Assembly: GCF_020906515.1 (NCBI RefSeq)
Contig: NC_085849.1
Coordinates: forward strand, 310,001 to 374,000
Length of the DNA: 64,000 nt
Source: Vanrija pseudolonga
Lineage: Eukaryota > Basidiomycota > Tremellomycetes > Trichosporonales > Trichosporonaceae
Reading direction: 5' to 3'
Below, piece by piece: positions 51,363 through 63,086 of this stretch; positions within the stretch are counted from its first letter, which is position 1, and every line of letters starts with the position of its first letter. The position numbers and the translations under genes were made by a program. The notes below the pieces were generated by a model that saw nothing but the letters and a program-made list of their open reading frames with translations, did not search any database and had not been told where the DNA came from.

Positions 51363-53326
51363 ATGCGCGTCTTGCCCGTCCTCCTAGCAGCCCGCGTGGC
51401 GTCAGCCCACTTCGTCGGCGTGCGCCAAATCACCACCGACAACATAACCGGCAGCGACGTCCAGATCTCCATCATCCAGTCCTCGACAACGACCGAGGCG
51501 TCCTCGGCCGGCATCACGACGGACATCTGGACGACACTACCCCCGAGCAGCGACATCATCTCTTCGACCGACATCTCATCCGCCACAACCACCGGCACCA
51601 GCAGCAGCCAGGAGCCGACGGGGTCGCCCGTCATCGTGCCCTCCGCCAACGTGACAAGCACGAGCACGTCGTCCTCTGTCTCGGCGCCGGCGAACACGAC
51701 GACAGTCACCCACCCCGACCCCAAGAACGGCGACGACACGTGGGATGTGGGCGGCGACGACATCCCCCTCCCGCCCGCGATGCGCGCCGACGAGATGGTC
51801 CTCACGCTCGCGTACACTGCCAACGCGAACCAGACGCAGTGCAGGGCCATGGCGGCGGACTTTGCCAGCGGCGCAAGTACCGCGGTACGCCGGCACCTCG
51901 CTGGCGTCGACTACGTGCGCCGCCGCCGTCGCGGCCTCATCCCCCAGCTCTGCCTGCCGGCAGTGTACACCATTCAGGCGACGGTGCACTGGGTCATGCC
52001 GGCCGGCAAGGAGCGCGCCACGTGGGTGGACAGCAAAGCGTGGCAAGAGCAGCTCAAGCTCACGCGCGCCCAACTGAAAACGATCAACGCCGCGCTCAAC
52101 ATCAACGAGTACTGGATCTGGACTGGGCCCGGCGCAGAAAAGTTCACGGATAAGCCAAAGTCGGATAGTAAACTCGAATGGGCCAAGGCGTGGGTTGGGA
52201 TGGCGAAGAAAAGGATCGGGACAGAGGCGTACAAGCACCTCAGTGGGTTGAGCCTACCTGCCTGCGTGCACCATGGCACTGACACACCGCAGACATCTTC
52301 GTCGTCGAGGACGCGGGCGAGACAGCGGCCGCGTACGCCAATTTCCCCGGCACCGCTGCGCTCAAGTCGACCCCTGATGCGCTGGTGATGAGCGCGTACA
52401 CCGTGCTGAACAACTTCGGGGGCCTGCCAGAGTGGACGGTCAACAACGACGAGTGGGGCACGACGCTCGCCCACGAGATCGGGCACTGGCTCGGCCTGTA
52501 CCATATCCACCAGGGCGGGTGCGCGTCCAAGACGGGCGACTACGTGTCCTCGACGCCGCAGTACGGCCGGTCCGAGAACCCAGACTACAGCAAGCGGTGC
52601 GACGGCACGCCGATGGGCGGCAAGCGCGGGCTCAACGAGCACAACCTCATGTCGTATGCGTCCGGCCGCACGCGCAGCGACGGCTTCTTCACTCGCGACC
52701 AGGCGGTGCGCGCGTACGTGGGGTACATGCTGCGCCGGGAGAACAAGTTTGGCAACGACGTCACGGACGACACGAAGAAGTTTGTCGGCAACTGCCAGCA
52801 GAAGCTCCGGCGTGACGCGTCGCCAGACGCCAAAGCCGAAGCCGAGCGCATCGTCGTCCCGCGCGACCTCGCGCCGCTGTCCCGCCGCCAGACGACCGAC
52901 CTGCTAGCCAAGTACTGCGAGCGCACCGACCTCGTGGTGGAGAACCACGACTTCTCAGAGTACGCCATCAAGGGGCTGTACAACGCCGACAGCCCGCCGC
53001 TGCCGGAGCAGCCGGCCGCGCCGGCGCTCCCGCCCGTGTCGAGCGCCGAGGTGCAGCAGCAGCCCGAGGCAGGCGGCGAGACGGGCTCCAACGTCGACGA
53101 CGTCTACGCCCATGTCAAGCAGCAGTACGACCAGACGGGCAGCGTCACGGCCGAGAACAACAAGCCAGAGGTCCCGCCCGACCTCCAGAACACGGGCACG
53201 TCGGGCGATGCTGGCGGTGGCGGCGGCGGAGCGGCGTCACCGAGCTCCAAGCCCAAGGGGAGTGCAGGGCATGTTGCGCCTGGAGTGCTCTTGCCTCTGG
53301 TGGCGCTCGTCTTCGCGTTGTGGTAG
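51363..53326 (+). CDS. Secreted, probably GPI-anchored M43-like metalloprotease
   Basis: Exons 51363-52242 and 52293-53326 (intron 50 bp); 637 residues. A short signal peptide (MRVLPVLLAARVASA) is followed by a Ser/Thr-rich region of about 110 residues. The metzincin zinc site is H354, E355, H358, H364 in HEIGHWLGLYH, with the Met-turn in HNLMSYASGR, typical of pappalysin-like M43B fungal proteases. C-terminal to the catalytic domain is an unusual extension of about 200 residues, Pro/Gln/Gly rich. The end, GHVAPGVLLPLVALVFALW, is a hydrophobic GPI-attachment type tail with small residues before it. It is likely displayed at the cell wall or membrane. RRRRR and KLRR sites might allow propeptide cleavage. 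Confidence 0.88.
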
Positions 53327-53892
53327 TCGTGTGAATGATATGTCGAACGAAAGTGGTGTTGAGTATCCCCGCTCGAGTTGTGGCGTGCCATAGCCAACTC
53401 CTAACCGATCCAGAAGTATGTATCAATGCAGTCTTTGTGCAGTACTATCTAGCCATTGACTTGATAGTGATCATGGCGCGGCGTCATATCTCGGAGGCCA
53501 CACACATACACTGCGCCACACCCGACTCGCACTCGTATACCTCCGACAGTACGACCTCGCACCACCCGCCAGCTTGGCGGGTGTCGAACACCTCGGGTCT
53601 CTGACCACAGGTCGGCGGTTCGAGCCGCACAGAAAGAATCCGGTCCTGAGGGGTCAGGCGATGGGTTCGGGGAGTAGGGTCGGTCTCCTTTTGTGTGTGT
53701 GTGGGGTGTGTGTGCGGGGTGTGTGTTCCAAACACGCCGATACTCATGTGGCGCGTGAGCCCGTCAGTCAGTGCCACAAACACGCTCCTTCGTCTACTTA
53801 TCCAGAAACACCCAACCACTGCCACATGTCTCCGTAATATTGGCATTGCATGTGCATTCCATCTGACTTGACACCTTCACGCCCCCACAACC
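53327..53892. other. Convergent 3' spacer, 566 bp
   Basis: Lies between two stop codons. Contains GT-rich simple sequence at about 53692-53731. A B-box-like GGTTCGAGCC at 53613-53622 was examined and not accepted as a tRNA. Confidence 0.5.
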
Positions 53893-55456
53893 CTACGTCC
53901 GCCACGGAGCCAACTCTGGATGCTGCAGGCAGCGTACCCCGTCCGACCGGAGCGCGGCCTGCCCGCACTCCTTGCGCTCAATACCGTCGTCGGTCGGCAT
54001 GATGTCGCGCTCGAAGATACCCAGGGGCAGCTCCATCGTCACACAGGCGTTGGGCACGTCGACAACCGCGCCGACATGCGACTCGACTGGCGCGGCGGAG
54101 AGGAGGAGGTCTGGGGTGTCAGTAGGACTGCCACAAGCGCCCGCCAGCTTTCGCCCTCGCTGACGCCACGCCACGCCCACTCACATGCCTGCTCGCGGCT
54201 GTACCCCAGCCTGCCGAGATAGTCCATACAGTTCAACGCGGCCTGCTTGTACGCCACCGTCGCGTCCATGAAGTGCTGCGTGCCGTCCCCGTTCACCTCG
54301 ACGCTGATGCCCTCGAAGATGATGCGCTCGTGGTACTTTGGGTCGATGGGGCTCGGCATGAAGATGGGCTGCTTGAGCCCGAGCTTGGCGACGCCGCCCT
54401 TGATTACGCGGCACTTGAGCGTGATGATGCCTGCCATCTCGATCGCGCCGCAGAAGCTCAGCTCGCCGTCGCCCTGCGAGAAGTGCAGGTCGCCCAGGGC
54501 GAGGTTGGCGCCGGGGACATACACTGGAAAATAGCACCGCGAGCCGCGGGACAGGTTCTGGGGTGTGAGCTGTAATCGGAGAGGCGCACCCACCTTGATG
54601 TCCACGTTGCCGCCGTGCTCGCGCGCAGGGATGGTCCGCGCGCCCTCCGCGTAGATCTTGTCGCGGACCTTCTGGGGAATATTCTCCTGGCCGACATAGG
54701 CGCCCTTGATGCCTGGGAGGAGGGCGACCTCGGGCACGACGCCCTTGTTGGCGTTGAAGAGGCCAGCTTCGCGCTTGTTCCAAGTGTCCAGGAGCTCTTG
54801 GGACGGCGCGGTGCCAATCAGGCCCTGGGGTGTGAGCTCTTCGGACAAACTTACACTAGCTCACTGGGTGCGGGATGCCGGCGAACCGCACGCCCGGGAC
54901 GTGCCGCGATGTCGCGTAGATGCCTTCAAAGTCCCAGATGGCTTTCGCGGCGCGCGAGTCAAACTCGCGTGCGAAGAGCCCGCCGCCGTTCTCCTCTAGG
55001 AAAGGTCAGCGACGCCCACAACCCTATACTCACTCTCAAAGATGCCAGTGTAGCCCCACTGCATCTGCGGGAACGGTGTCACGTCGAGGATGTCCACGAC
55101 GAGCACGTCGCCCGGCTGCGCGGCCTCGACGGCGATGGGACCAGAGAGGTTGTGGCAGCCTGACAGGTCGATGTTCTGCGGCGTTAGGTGCTGATAGCCA
55201 CGACGAGGACACCAGCCCACCTGCAAGTCATCGGCATTGTCATTGTTGATGATCTGCCCGCCGGTCCACTCGTGGCACTGGACGTGGAAGATCTCGCCCT
55301 CCGCCACGGTGGCGTAGGCGGGGATGTCGGGGCTGGTGTAAGCGACGTCATACCCCACACCCACTGCCACCGGTTGGTGATGCCCTTCTGCTGGCTGGCG
55401 GGCTTGAACGGGTCGATCGATACGACGGTGCGGTATTCCTTCTGCTGGCTGGACAT
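53893..55456 (-). CDS. Formamidase/acetamidase-family amidohydrolase
   Basis: Seven exons on the minus strand: 55456-55365, 55332-55221, 55175-55034, 54995-54865, 54824-54594, 54557-54185 and 54110-53893; 432 residues. Introns are 32, 45, 38, 40, 36 and 74 bp. Family motifs join correctly only after splicing: NRWHPDIP, EWTGGQIINNDNADD, LSGPIAVEAAQPGDVLVVD, GYTGIFEKENGGG, HVPGVRFAGIPHPGLIGTAP, GDLHFSQGDGE and PVESHVGAVVDVPNACVTM. These match the FmdA_AmdA family (formamidase FmdS). It hydrolyses formamide or a short amide to ammonia in the cytosol, a nitrogen-supply role consistent with two GATA sites upstream. Confidence 0.93.
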
Positions 55457-55524
55457 GTTGGTGGCGAGTGCTCAACTGGGTTGGGCCAAGGTGGGGTGAA
55501 CTAGCTAGCTCAGCTCGCCGCTGC

Positions 55525-55538
55525 CTTATCTAGTTATC
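55525..55538 (-). promoter_or_regulatory. Paired GATA-factor sites of the formamidase gene
   Basis: On the minus strand the segment reads GATAACTAGATAAG: two GATAA cores, one in the perfect HGATAR context AGATAAG, 69-82 bp upstream of the ATG. Paired GATA sites are typical of nitrogen-catabolite-controlled amidase promoters. Confidence 0.55.
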
Positions 55539-56414
55539 GGTCAGTCGCCGGTAGCGTGAGAACGTCCCCAGAGTCGCCTGAAGCATGTCATGTGAGCGAT
55601 ATCGGCCCCAAGTCAAGTCCAGAAGCCGAGACAGTGGGCGAGAGCAAGGCAACACGGCACGCTCATGCCAAGGCGCAGCAACAAGCCCAGAAACAGGTCC
55701 AGCCCACCGGTAACACCCGTACCGAACTGTCCATCGGCCCAATGTTGCTGTCATAGACACCACGCAGTCCAGTCCGGAATGCAATTGCAAGCCGCAGGAA
55801 CGCGCCAAGGCAGGCGCTTGCAGGCGCTTGTAGCTTGTCGTCGAGGAGACACGGTGCAAGCGTCATGTGATGAGGGGCGCCGCGGCACCGGGGCAATCCG
55901 ACGGATGAACTGGGGCGCAGCGCAGTACTGCGCCGGCTCATGCCGGTGGCCGCGGGCGTGAGAGTGGGGTGGTGGGGTTCAACCTGTGTCGTACATATCC
56001 GCGGCATTGCTCGCTGTCTTGAGATGGTGCGAGGGCAAGTGGGTGGAACAGTGTCAGGTTTTGCCTCGCTGGTGGGCATTATCGTCGTCGATGACGCTCA
56101 GAGCTCAGAGTGGAGGTTCATGCTGGTGGAGGCAGCCACGTGGCTTTACTCCCGCTTTTTCTCTCCCCCGCTTACCTAATCCCAATCTATGACTCCTCTC
56201 GCTCCGGCTCCGATCAGAAATCGCGCGAGACGACGCCGACGACTCCGCCCCCGCCGCACCGCGCGCGTCACTCATCATTTCCATCGTCTTCCACGACAAC
56301 AACAATCACGACAACGACGACAAGCATTGAATAAATAGCACGTACTGAGTTAGACAGTACCATCTTCACTTCTTAACTTCACTCTCTCCTTCACTACCGC
56401 ACAACTACAACACA
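55539..56414. other. Divergent spacer, 876 bp
   Basis: Lies between the formamidase promoter and MBF1. AATAAATAG at about 56329-56337 is a plausible TATA element for MBF1, followed by a CT-rich leader. No gene is seen. Confidence 0.5.
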
Positions 56415-57491
56415 ATGGTGGGTCGCCTTTGCGTGGAGCTAAGCTGGAAAGATCGCGTGCTGACTCGTGCGACTCGTCATTGCTGACCCGACTCACTGTG
56501 CTCTGCTCGCTGTACATAACAGTCTGGCTGGGACGACAAGCCTCAGGTTATCGGCTTCGGCACCAAGCGCGCTACTGTCGCCAAGGGCTCGGCTCTTAAC
56601 GGTGAGTTGCGAGAGTTGTGTGGAGCGGGCGAGGTGGAGGCGCTCGTGTGCCAGTGATGGCGGTGTTGGGGTGATGGAGAAGAAGAGAAGCATTCCCGGG
56701 GGACGCTTGCTTCACGCAAGTGTACTGCTGGTGCAGAGGAGGTGCTCGAACTGTCGAGGACGTCGCCTCTGTCGAGAGTGCAGCGAAGGAAGGTTGGATT
56801 TGTCGCTCCCTCAGCCCTCCTGACGCCCTTGCCTTCCTCCACCGCGCCTCCCCTCGCCACCTTCCTGCGACCAAAAACTAACCCTCATAGCCGCCCAGCG
56901 TGCCGGTACCGTTGTCTCCTCGTCCGCCAAGGACCGCACCCAGACCAAGGGCCGTGAGTGGAGCTGTCCCTACCCAACGTAGCTCACCCACCAGCCGCCG
57001 ACTACCAGCGCCTCGGCAAGCTCGACGCCGACGACGCACCCAGGCCCCCAGAGAAGGTTGACGTTTCGTGAGTTGGCGCGGGTGTCTGGTTTGCAATCCA
57101 CCAGGCACAACCAGACGCCAGGTCCATGACGACCGCGCCGCTGACTCTGCAGCGTCGGCAAGGCCCTTGCCGCTGCCCGCATGGCCAAGAAGTCGGCCGA
57201 CGGCAAGTCGATGACCCAGAAGGAGCTCGCTACCCAGGTCAACGCCAAGCCCCAGGACGTGAGTGTGGTGAAAGTGGGGTGTCAGCTGCTCGTAGATGAT
57301 TGGGACCACCTGCCACACACCTTCCCTCGGACACCGTGCACCACTCACACACGCAGATCGCCGACCTCGAGTCTGGTCGCGCGGCCCCCAACCAGCAGCT
57401 CCTCGCCAAGCTCGAGCGTGTTGTTGGCGTCAAGCTCCGCGGTGCCGCCAACACGATCGGCCAGCCCCTCCACGCCCCCAAGAAGAAGTAG
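56415..57491 (+). CDS. MBF1: Multiprotein bridging factor 1
   Basis: Six exons: 56415-56417, 56523-56601, 56891-56953, 56995-57067, 57153-57258 and 57357-57491; 152 residues, the usual MBF1 length. Exon 1 is the ATG alone. Intron 2 is long (289 bp). Sequence landmarks: [17 protein letters not shown] at the start, the linker with [15 protein letters not shown], and the C-terminal Cro/C1-type helix-turn-helix [36 protein letters not shown] and GVKLRG, ending APKKK. MBF1 bridges TBP and bZIP activators and, in yeast, also limits frameshifting on collided ribosomes. Nuclear and cytosolic. Confidence 0.95.
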
Positions 57492-57912
57492 ATTGACTGC
57501 GCGAGATGAGCGTGTAGAGAGGCCTGTCGAGCAGGCGGCTCGAGCGCGAGTGTGGGTGTGTAGGTAGCGCGGGCTGGGGTCGACCGAGTCGGCCTAGTGC
57601 CGCGGCTTTGTCGACGTCAAGTGTACGCATCTATACCTATACTCGTTGCCACTTTTTTCACTTTGACACTTGCTACATGATGCATGAGTGATGGCAGTGT
57701 CGATCATTTCCACTGTAGGCGGTGCTGCGCTGCCAAGGCTGTGAGGGTGCAAGTCACGTGATGCACTACCCCTGTGGATGCCCGCCCGCGTCTCGACGTG
57801 ACCGCGCCATACAGAACGACGACGCCGACGACGGCACACACGCACACTATTACAAACACTTACCTTGTTCTCCATCGCTCACGCACTCTTCGACACTCGT
57901 CACAACCTCGTC
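57492..57912. other. Intergenic spacer, 421 bp
   Basis: 3' end of MBF1 and promoter of the metacaspase gene; CT-rich leader before 57913. No gene is seen. Confidence 0.5.
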
Positions 57913-59726
57913 ATGTGGAACAACGGCGGATACAACCAGTACGCAAACAACCCCCCTCCGCCACCCGGCGGCGGCGGCGGCTGGGGCGCGCCTCCCCCTC
58001 CGTAAGTCAGCCCGCAGCAGCAGCAGCATCAGCGACGTGTAGCGTGCCTCGCCCGCCCGTCTCCGTGCCCGTGCCCGTGCCCGCCGCGGACGCCGCTAAC
58101 ATCCCCCAGTCAAGGCCACTACGACAACCGCGCGTTCCCCGGCCAGCTTGCCAACAACGGCTTCCCCGGCGCTTCGTATGCGCCGCCGCCCGGTCCTCCG
58201 CAGCAGCAGTGGGGAGGCGGCGGCGGCGGTGGATGGGGTGCGCCGCCTGGCCCGCCTCCGCAGCAGCAGGGAGGGTGGGGCGCTCCTCCCCCGCCGCAGC
58301 AGCAGTATGCGCCGCCGCCTGGCGGCCCCGGAGGGTTCCAGCAGTACCCCCCGCCGCCGGGTGGTCCTCCCAGTGAGTTGGCGGTGTTGTAGGAAAGGAG
58401 GAAGCCCGACGCTGACACACCCTCCAGTGCGTCCCCCGACCGGACAGCAGCACTACGGCCCCCAGTTTCAGGGACAGGGCGGCCCGCAGCAGCCATTCTT
58501 CCAGTACTCGCAGTGTGAGTGACACTTGGTTTGCGGTCGGTGGCGACGACACGCGCGCTGACTCGCACCAGGTACCGGCAAGCGCAAGGCCCTTCTCATC
58601 GGCATCAACTACTTCAACCAGCAGGGCCAGCTGCGCGGGTGCATCAACGACGTGCAGAACGTCAAGCGCTTCCTGCAGTCCAAGTACGGCTACCGCGATG
58701 AGGACATGGTCATCCTCACCGACGACACGCGCAACCCGAGACAGATGCCCACCAAGCAGAACATGATCCAGGCGATGCACTGGCTCGTGCAGGGTGCCCA
58801 GCCCAACGACTCGCTCTTCTTCCACTAGTAGGTTTTACTGATTGCCGCTTGCTGACGCATTAGCTCCGGTCACGGTGGTCAGACAGAGGACCTCGACGGC
58901 GACGAGGACGACGGTATGGACGAGGTCATCTACCCCGTCGACTTTAAGCAGGCTGGCCACATTGTCGACGACGAGAGTGAGTGGGCTGGGATCTTGAGGC
59001 TATATTCAGCCTGTGCCGATCTGACATTTCAGTGCACGCCATCATGGTCCGCCCGCTTCCCCCTGGATGCCGTCTCACGGCCATCTTCGACTCGTGCCAC
59101 TCGGCCACGGCCCTCGACCTGCCCTACGTCTACTCGACCGAAGGCAAGATCAAGGAGCCTAACCTCCTCGCCGAGGCGGGCAAGGGCGTGCTCGGTGCTG
59201 GCATGAGCTACCTCAAGGGCGACATTGGCGGCATGCTCTCGGGTATTATGGGGTGAGTGGCGCTTTCCGGGACGGGTTTATGGCCTACCCTTGCTTCCTC
59301 GACCACCGCTGACACTCGCAGCGCTGGCAAGCAGATGATGGGCGGTAACAGCAATGCTACAAACATTACCAAGCAGACACGTACCGCCCCCGGCGACGTT
59401 GTCATGTGGTCGGGCTGCAAGGACTCGCAGACATCAGCAGACACGCAGGAAGCTGGCCAGGCTACCGGTGCCATGTCTTATGTGAGCGCTACAGCACTGT
59501 TGAGATGCCAGCACTGACACACCCAGGCTTTCATCGCTGCGCTCAACAAAAACCCTCAGCAGTCGTACCTGCAGCTTCTTCGTTCTATTCGTGAAGAGCT
59601 GGCCGGCAAGTACCAGCAGAAGCCGCAGCTGTCGTCCTCGCACCGTGAGTGTGATGTTGATCCTCCGTTGACCATCACTAACACACGATCGCAGCCATGG
59701 ACGTTAATCTTTTGTTCATCTGCTAG
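57913..59726 (+). CDS. MCA1: Metacaspase (type I)
   Basis: Nine exons: 57913-58001, 58110-58372, 58428-58514, 58572-58827, 58864-58976, 59033-59252, 59322-59481, 59527-59644 and 59695-59726; 445 residues. The prodomain (about 145 residues) is Gly/Pro/Gln rich with repeated GPPQQQ and GGWGAPP units, as in Yca1-type metacaspases. The p20 domain starts [13 protein letters not shown]. The catalytic dyad is H235 in HYSGHGGQ and C291 in [13 protein letters not shown]. Acidic [16 protein letters not shown] forms the specificity pocket region. It is a Ca2+-dependent Arg/Lys-directed cysteine protease linked to stress, proteostasis and cell death in fungi. The last exon codes only [10 protein letters not shown]. 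Confidence 0.95.
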
Positions 59727-60169
59727 TTGCCTCGTATGCTCCGAGTTGGTGTATTGTACAGGTTGTTACGTTATGCAGACACGACGGATCGATGAGATGT
59801 CGAGTACAGCAGAAGTCTAATGGAATTTGTAATGGCGGTGCAATTTGTATCAAGTCGGAAGTCGTCGGGGCTAATCGGAAGAAATCTTAAACTAATTGAT
59901 GGATTTGCCACTCAAAATCCGCGATCCGCCAACCAAATCCTTGCCGGGACGAGTACGTCGCTCTCCCCGCTTCGACGACTTCTCATCTCGACGCGTTATC
60001 TCTCTTTCGACAACACGGCCGTCTTGCAGCTCGACTCCCAAGCAACTCGTGCACGACACACAAAAACACGACAATGCCCATCTAGACATCAACCAGGATA
60101 CGTGTATACCCCGCCCTTGACTCTTGTATCCCCCACTGTAGCACCTAATCACCACCACCCACCATCACC
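59727..60169. other. Intergenic spacer, 443 bp
   Basis: Relatively AT-rich for this window (59820-59940 in particular). Promoter of the Mdm34 gene with CA/CT-rich leader. No gene is seen. Confidence 0.5.
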
Positions 60170-62590
60170 ATGTCCTTTCTCTTCCCCTCATGGGCCACAG
60201 CCTTCTCGGAAGGCTTCTACGACGACGCCAAGGCGATGCTCGAGACAGCTTTGAACAAGGTAGGCCCTGGGCGATATACAGCAGCGCTGACGTGCAGGGC
60301 AACAAGCCGCCCGTGATCCAGGGCCGTATCGAAGTCGTCGACCTCAACATGGGCAAGGAGGTACGTCTGGCGCCCCGTTCGACACTGACACCAGCCCCCG
60401 ACCCTCACGCTGCTCGAGATTGGAGACCTCTCACTCGACCGCTTCCGCGGTATCCTGCGACTAGGATACCAGGGCGACGCGTGGATCGAGGTGCGCTGCC
60501 GCGTTCAGGCCAACCCGCTATCGCATAACCCGAACCTGCTCCCATCGTCGACGCTGCCCATCTCAACACCGCTGCTCGCGTCCCAGCCCCTGCTGGTACC
60601 AATGACGCTGCGGCTGTCCAAGCTGCACCTGCGCGCGATCCTCATCCTTGTCGTGTCCGCCTCGAAGGGCATCACGCTCGTGTTCAAAAATGACCCCTTG
60701 CAAAATGTCGACGTCAGCAGCACGTTTGACAGCGTCGAGGTGATTCGTGGTTACTTGCAGCAAGAGATTGAGGGCCAGCTGCGCGAAATGTTCCGCGAAG
60801 ACCTGCCGGGTATCATCCACCGCCTGTCCCAACGCTGGTTTACCGACTCGAAGACGGCGGGGCACGTCGAGACGCCGTACCGCGAGCCCGAGGCCGCTAA
60901 TGCCAGCTACGACGACGACCAGATGGACGAGTACGACCCGACGTCGGCAGGCACGGATGTCTTTGGCCCTTCGTCGGCACCCACGACACACTCGACGCCA
61001 AGACGGCGCGCGCTGCATCGCGCCTCGAGCCTCAAGGGGCGCGCGGGGGCGGCCAGCTCGTCCGGCCTGTCCGAGTCGCCGACGAGCTATACCGTCTTTC
61101 CCGATATCGAGAACTACGACCCCACGTACGGGCTGCGGCCGGAGGGACTGCCCACGCATTCGGGCTACGAGGCCTTCGGGCGGCTGTGGGAGAAGAATCG
61201 GAGCGGCGGCGGGCGCGGCCTCGGCAGCTTGATGGACGGCGGAGGACCGCTCGACTCTCACCGCGGAGGAGGGGACGAGGAGGCGATCGAGGAGGAGTCC
61301 GAGACGGACGAGTACGAGCCTGGAGACGTCGACGACGAGGACGGACGCCCCTTCGACATGTCGGCGGATATGGACGAGCACGGGTATCCGCACCACCTCA
61401 ACGGGCACGCCACGCCACCACGGCACGGGCACTCAACCCCACCACGCGTCATGTCGCCGACCGAGTGGGAGAGCTTCCCAGCCATTGGGGGCGGGTACAT
61501 CACCCGCCCGCGCGTGTACCATGCCCAGTCGCAGATTCGCGCGCCGTCCGAGGCTGGCGGCGCGATGCCCAGTCCTGCAGGTACGGCCGGCACGGCAACT
61601 GGCGGGTCGGTCACCGCGCGCGCGAGCTCGATTGGCGGCGCGTCGACAATAGGGAGCATCCGTGGCCGGCCGGCGCAGAGCACCGTGGGGCTGGGGTACG
61701 GCGGCAATGGGCCAGTGCTCGGCCCGAGCCTGCGTCGTGCGGCGACGTCCCACTCGGATCTCCTGGGCTCGCGTTCGCGCGCCGACTCGCTCGCGACGTT
61801 TGCACTACAGCACTCGCATGCGCTGGCGCACGGCGCGGCACCCACCCCACAGTCGCCGATGCGCAGCCAGTCTGCGCGGGGCCACGCACGAAGGCCGCCG
61901 AGCCCCGGCGGGCGCGCGAGCACGCACGTGTCCCGTGCGAGCTGGGACCAATCCCGAGGGGGTCCCGAGCGCACGCTGTCGCCACCACCTGTGCGGGCGC
62001 CCGCGCCGCGCCCGGTTTCGATGGACGCTGGGGCGCGGTTACGCTCTGCGACAGATCCTATGCCGCCGCAGATCCGGCACCCGCCACGCGACCGCGCGCC
62101 GTCGTTCGGTACCGTGGCAAGCCGTGCCGGCCTGGGGGCAATCACGCTGCCGCTTAACAACTCGGTGTCGCAGCTGGCAACGCTCAGCCTCTCGGCCAAC
62201 ACGCTGAGCCCGTACGCCCGCGCACACGAGCACATTGCCGTGCGCAGCTTTCCCCACCTGGGGAGGGGAGCGCCTGGTGCCGCGCCGTCTGGGCCAGCGA
62301 CGTCGGCAGCGATCGAGGCGGGCAACGTCAAGGCTAGGCGGAAGCGTATCTTCCGCGTCGGTTCGTCCAAGCCGCCCAGTCGGGAGGCGAGCCTGTCCCC
62401 CGAAGTGGACGAGCGCACGCCCTCGCTCGACTGGGACGAGGAGACGCGGCATGCCAGCTCGTCGAGCGAGAGTGTCAGTCGCGCGGCGTGGCGCGCGAGC
62501 CACAGTGTGCATAGTGCGCCGAATGGGCGCCCGGCAGTCGGACGCGCCAGCTCGCGCGGGTCGTACGGCTTCCCCAAGATCCCAGAGTAG
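60170..62590 (+). CDS. MDM34: ERMES subunit Mdm34 (Mmm2)
   Basis: Three exons: 60170-60259, 60298-60360 and 60395-62590 (introns 38 and 34 bp); 782 residues. The first 195 residues form the SMP lipid-transfer domain: MSFLFPSWATAFSEGFYDD, LNKGNKPPVIQGRIEVVDL, then PPTLTLLEIGDLSLDRFRG and GDAWIEVRCRVQANPLSHN, the signature of Mdm34. The remaining 580 residues are acidic and then Ser/Arg/Pro-rich disordered sequence. Mdm34 is the mitochondrial outer-membrane-side SMP protein of the ER-mitochondria encounter structure, which moves phospholipids between the two membranes with Mmm1, Mdm10 and Mdm12. The disordered C-terminus is much longer than in budding yeast. Confidence 0.94.
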
Positions 62591-63086
62591 GCGCGGCGTC
62601 GGCATCGCGGCGCGGCGCGGTTGGCCTTTTACCACTCATCTCTCGTATCACTTCACCACTTCATTGTATCCTGCATCATTCATTGCTACTCTATATTGAT
62701 CACATGCATCGTTGGCTTCCCGAGAGCGAGAGCGACAGGCCGAGCGGCAAGTGGGAAAGATGAGCTAGTTACAGTTGCAAGGCGGCTCACGCGCTCGGCG
62801 TTCATCCACACCATCACGAAGCCATTATGCATCATGGCCGACACTCACCCCGCACATCTTACACACCGTGCATCCTGTCATGACGCCGAGCGCACAGCCA
62901 TGCCAAGTCCCTCACCCCGCCGCGCCGTCTCACTCGCCCGCCCATGGTCACCCCGGCTATCTCACCGTCGGCCGTCTCCGAACCCCGCGTACCGGCCCGA
63001 ACCCCGGGTAAGCAGTCGTCGACATACTTGTACCACATCAGCCCGGCCGAACAAGCCTTGCAACCACCCACTCACTACCTCACACA
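62591..63086. other. Intergenic spacer, 496 bp
   Basis: 3' end of MDM34 and promoter of the last gene. AT-rich at 62620-62700. No gene is seen. Confidence 0.5.

Noticed and set aside
53540-53640. Possible tRNA with B-box-like GGTTCGAGCC
   Set aside because: The flanking bases do not form a five-pair T stem with a seven-base loop, and no A box or cloverleaf could be drawn.
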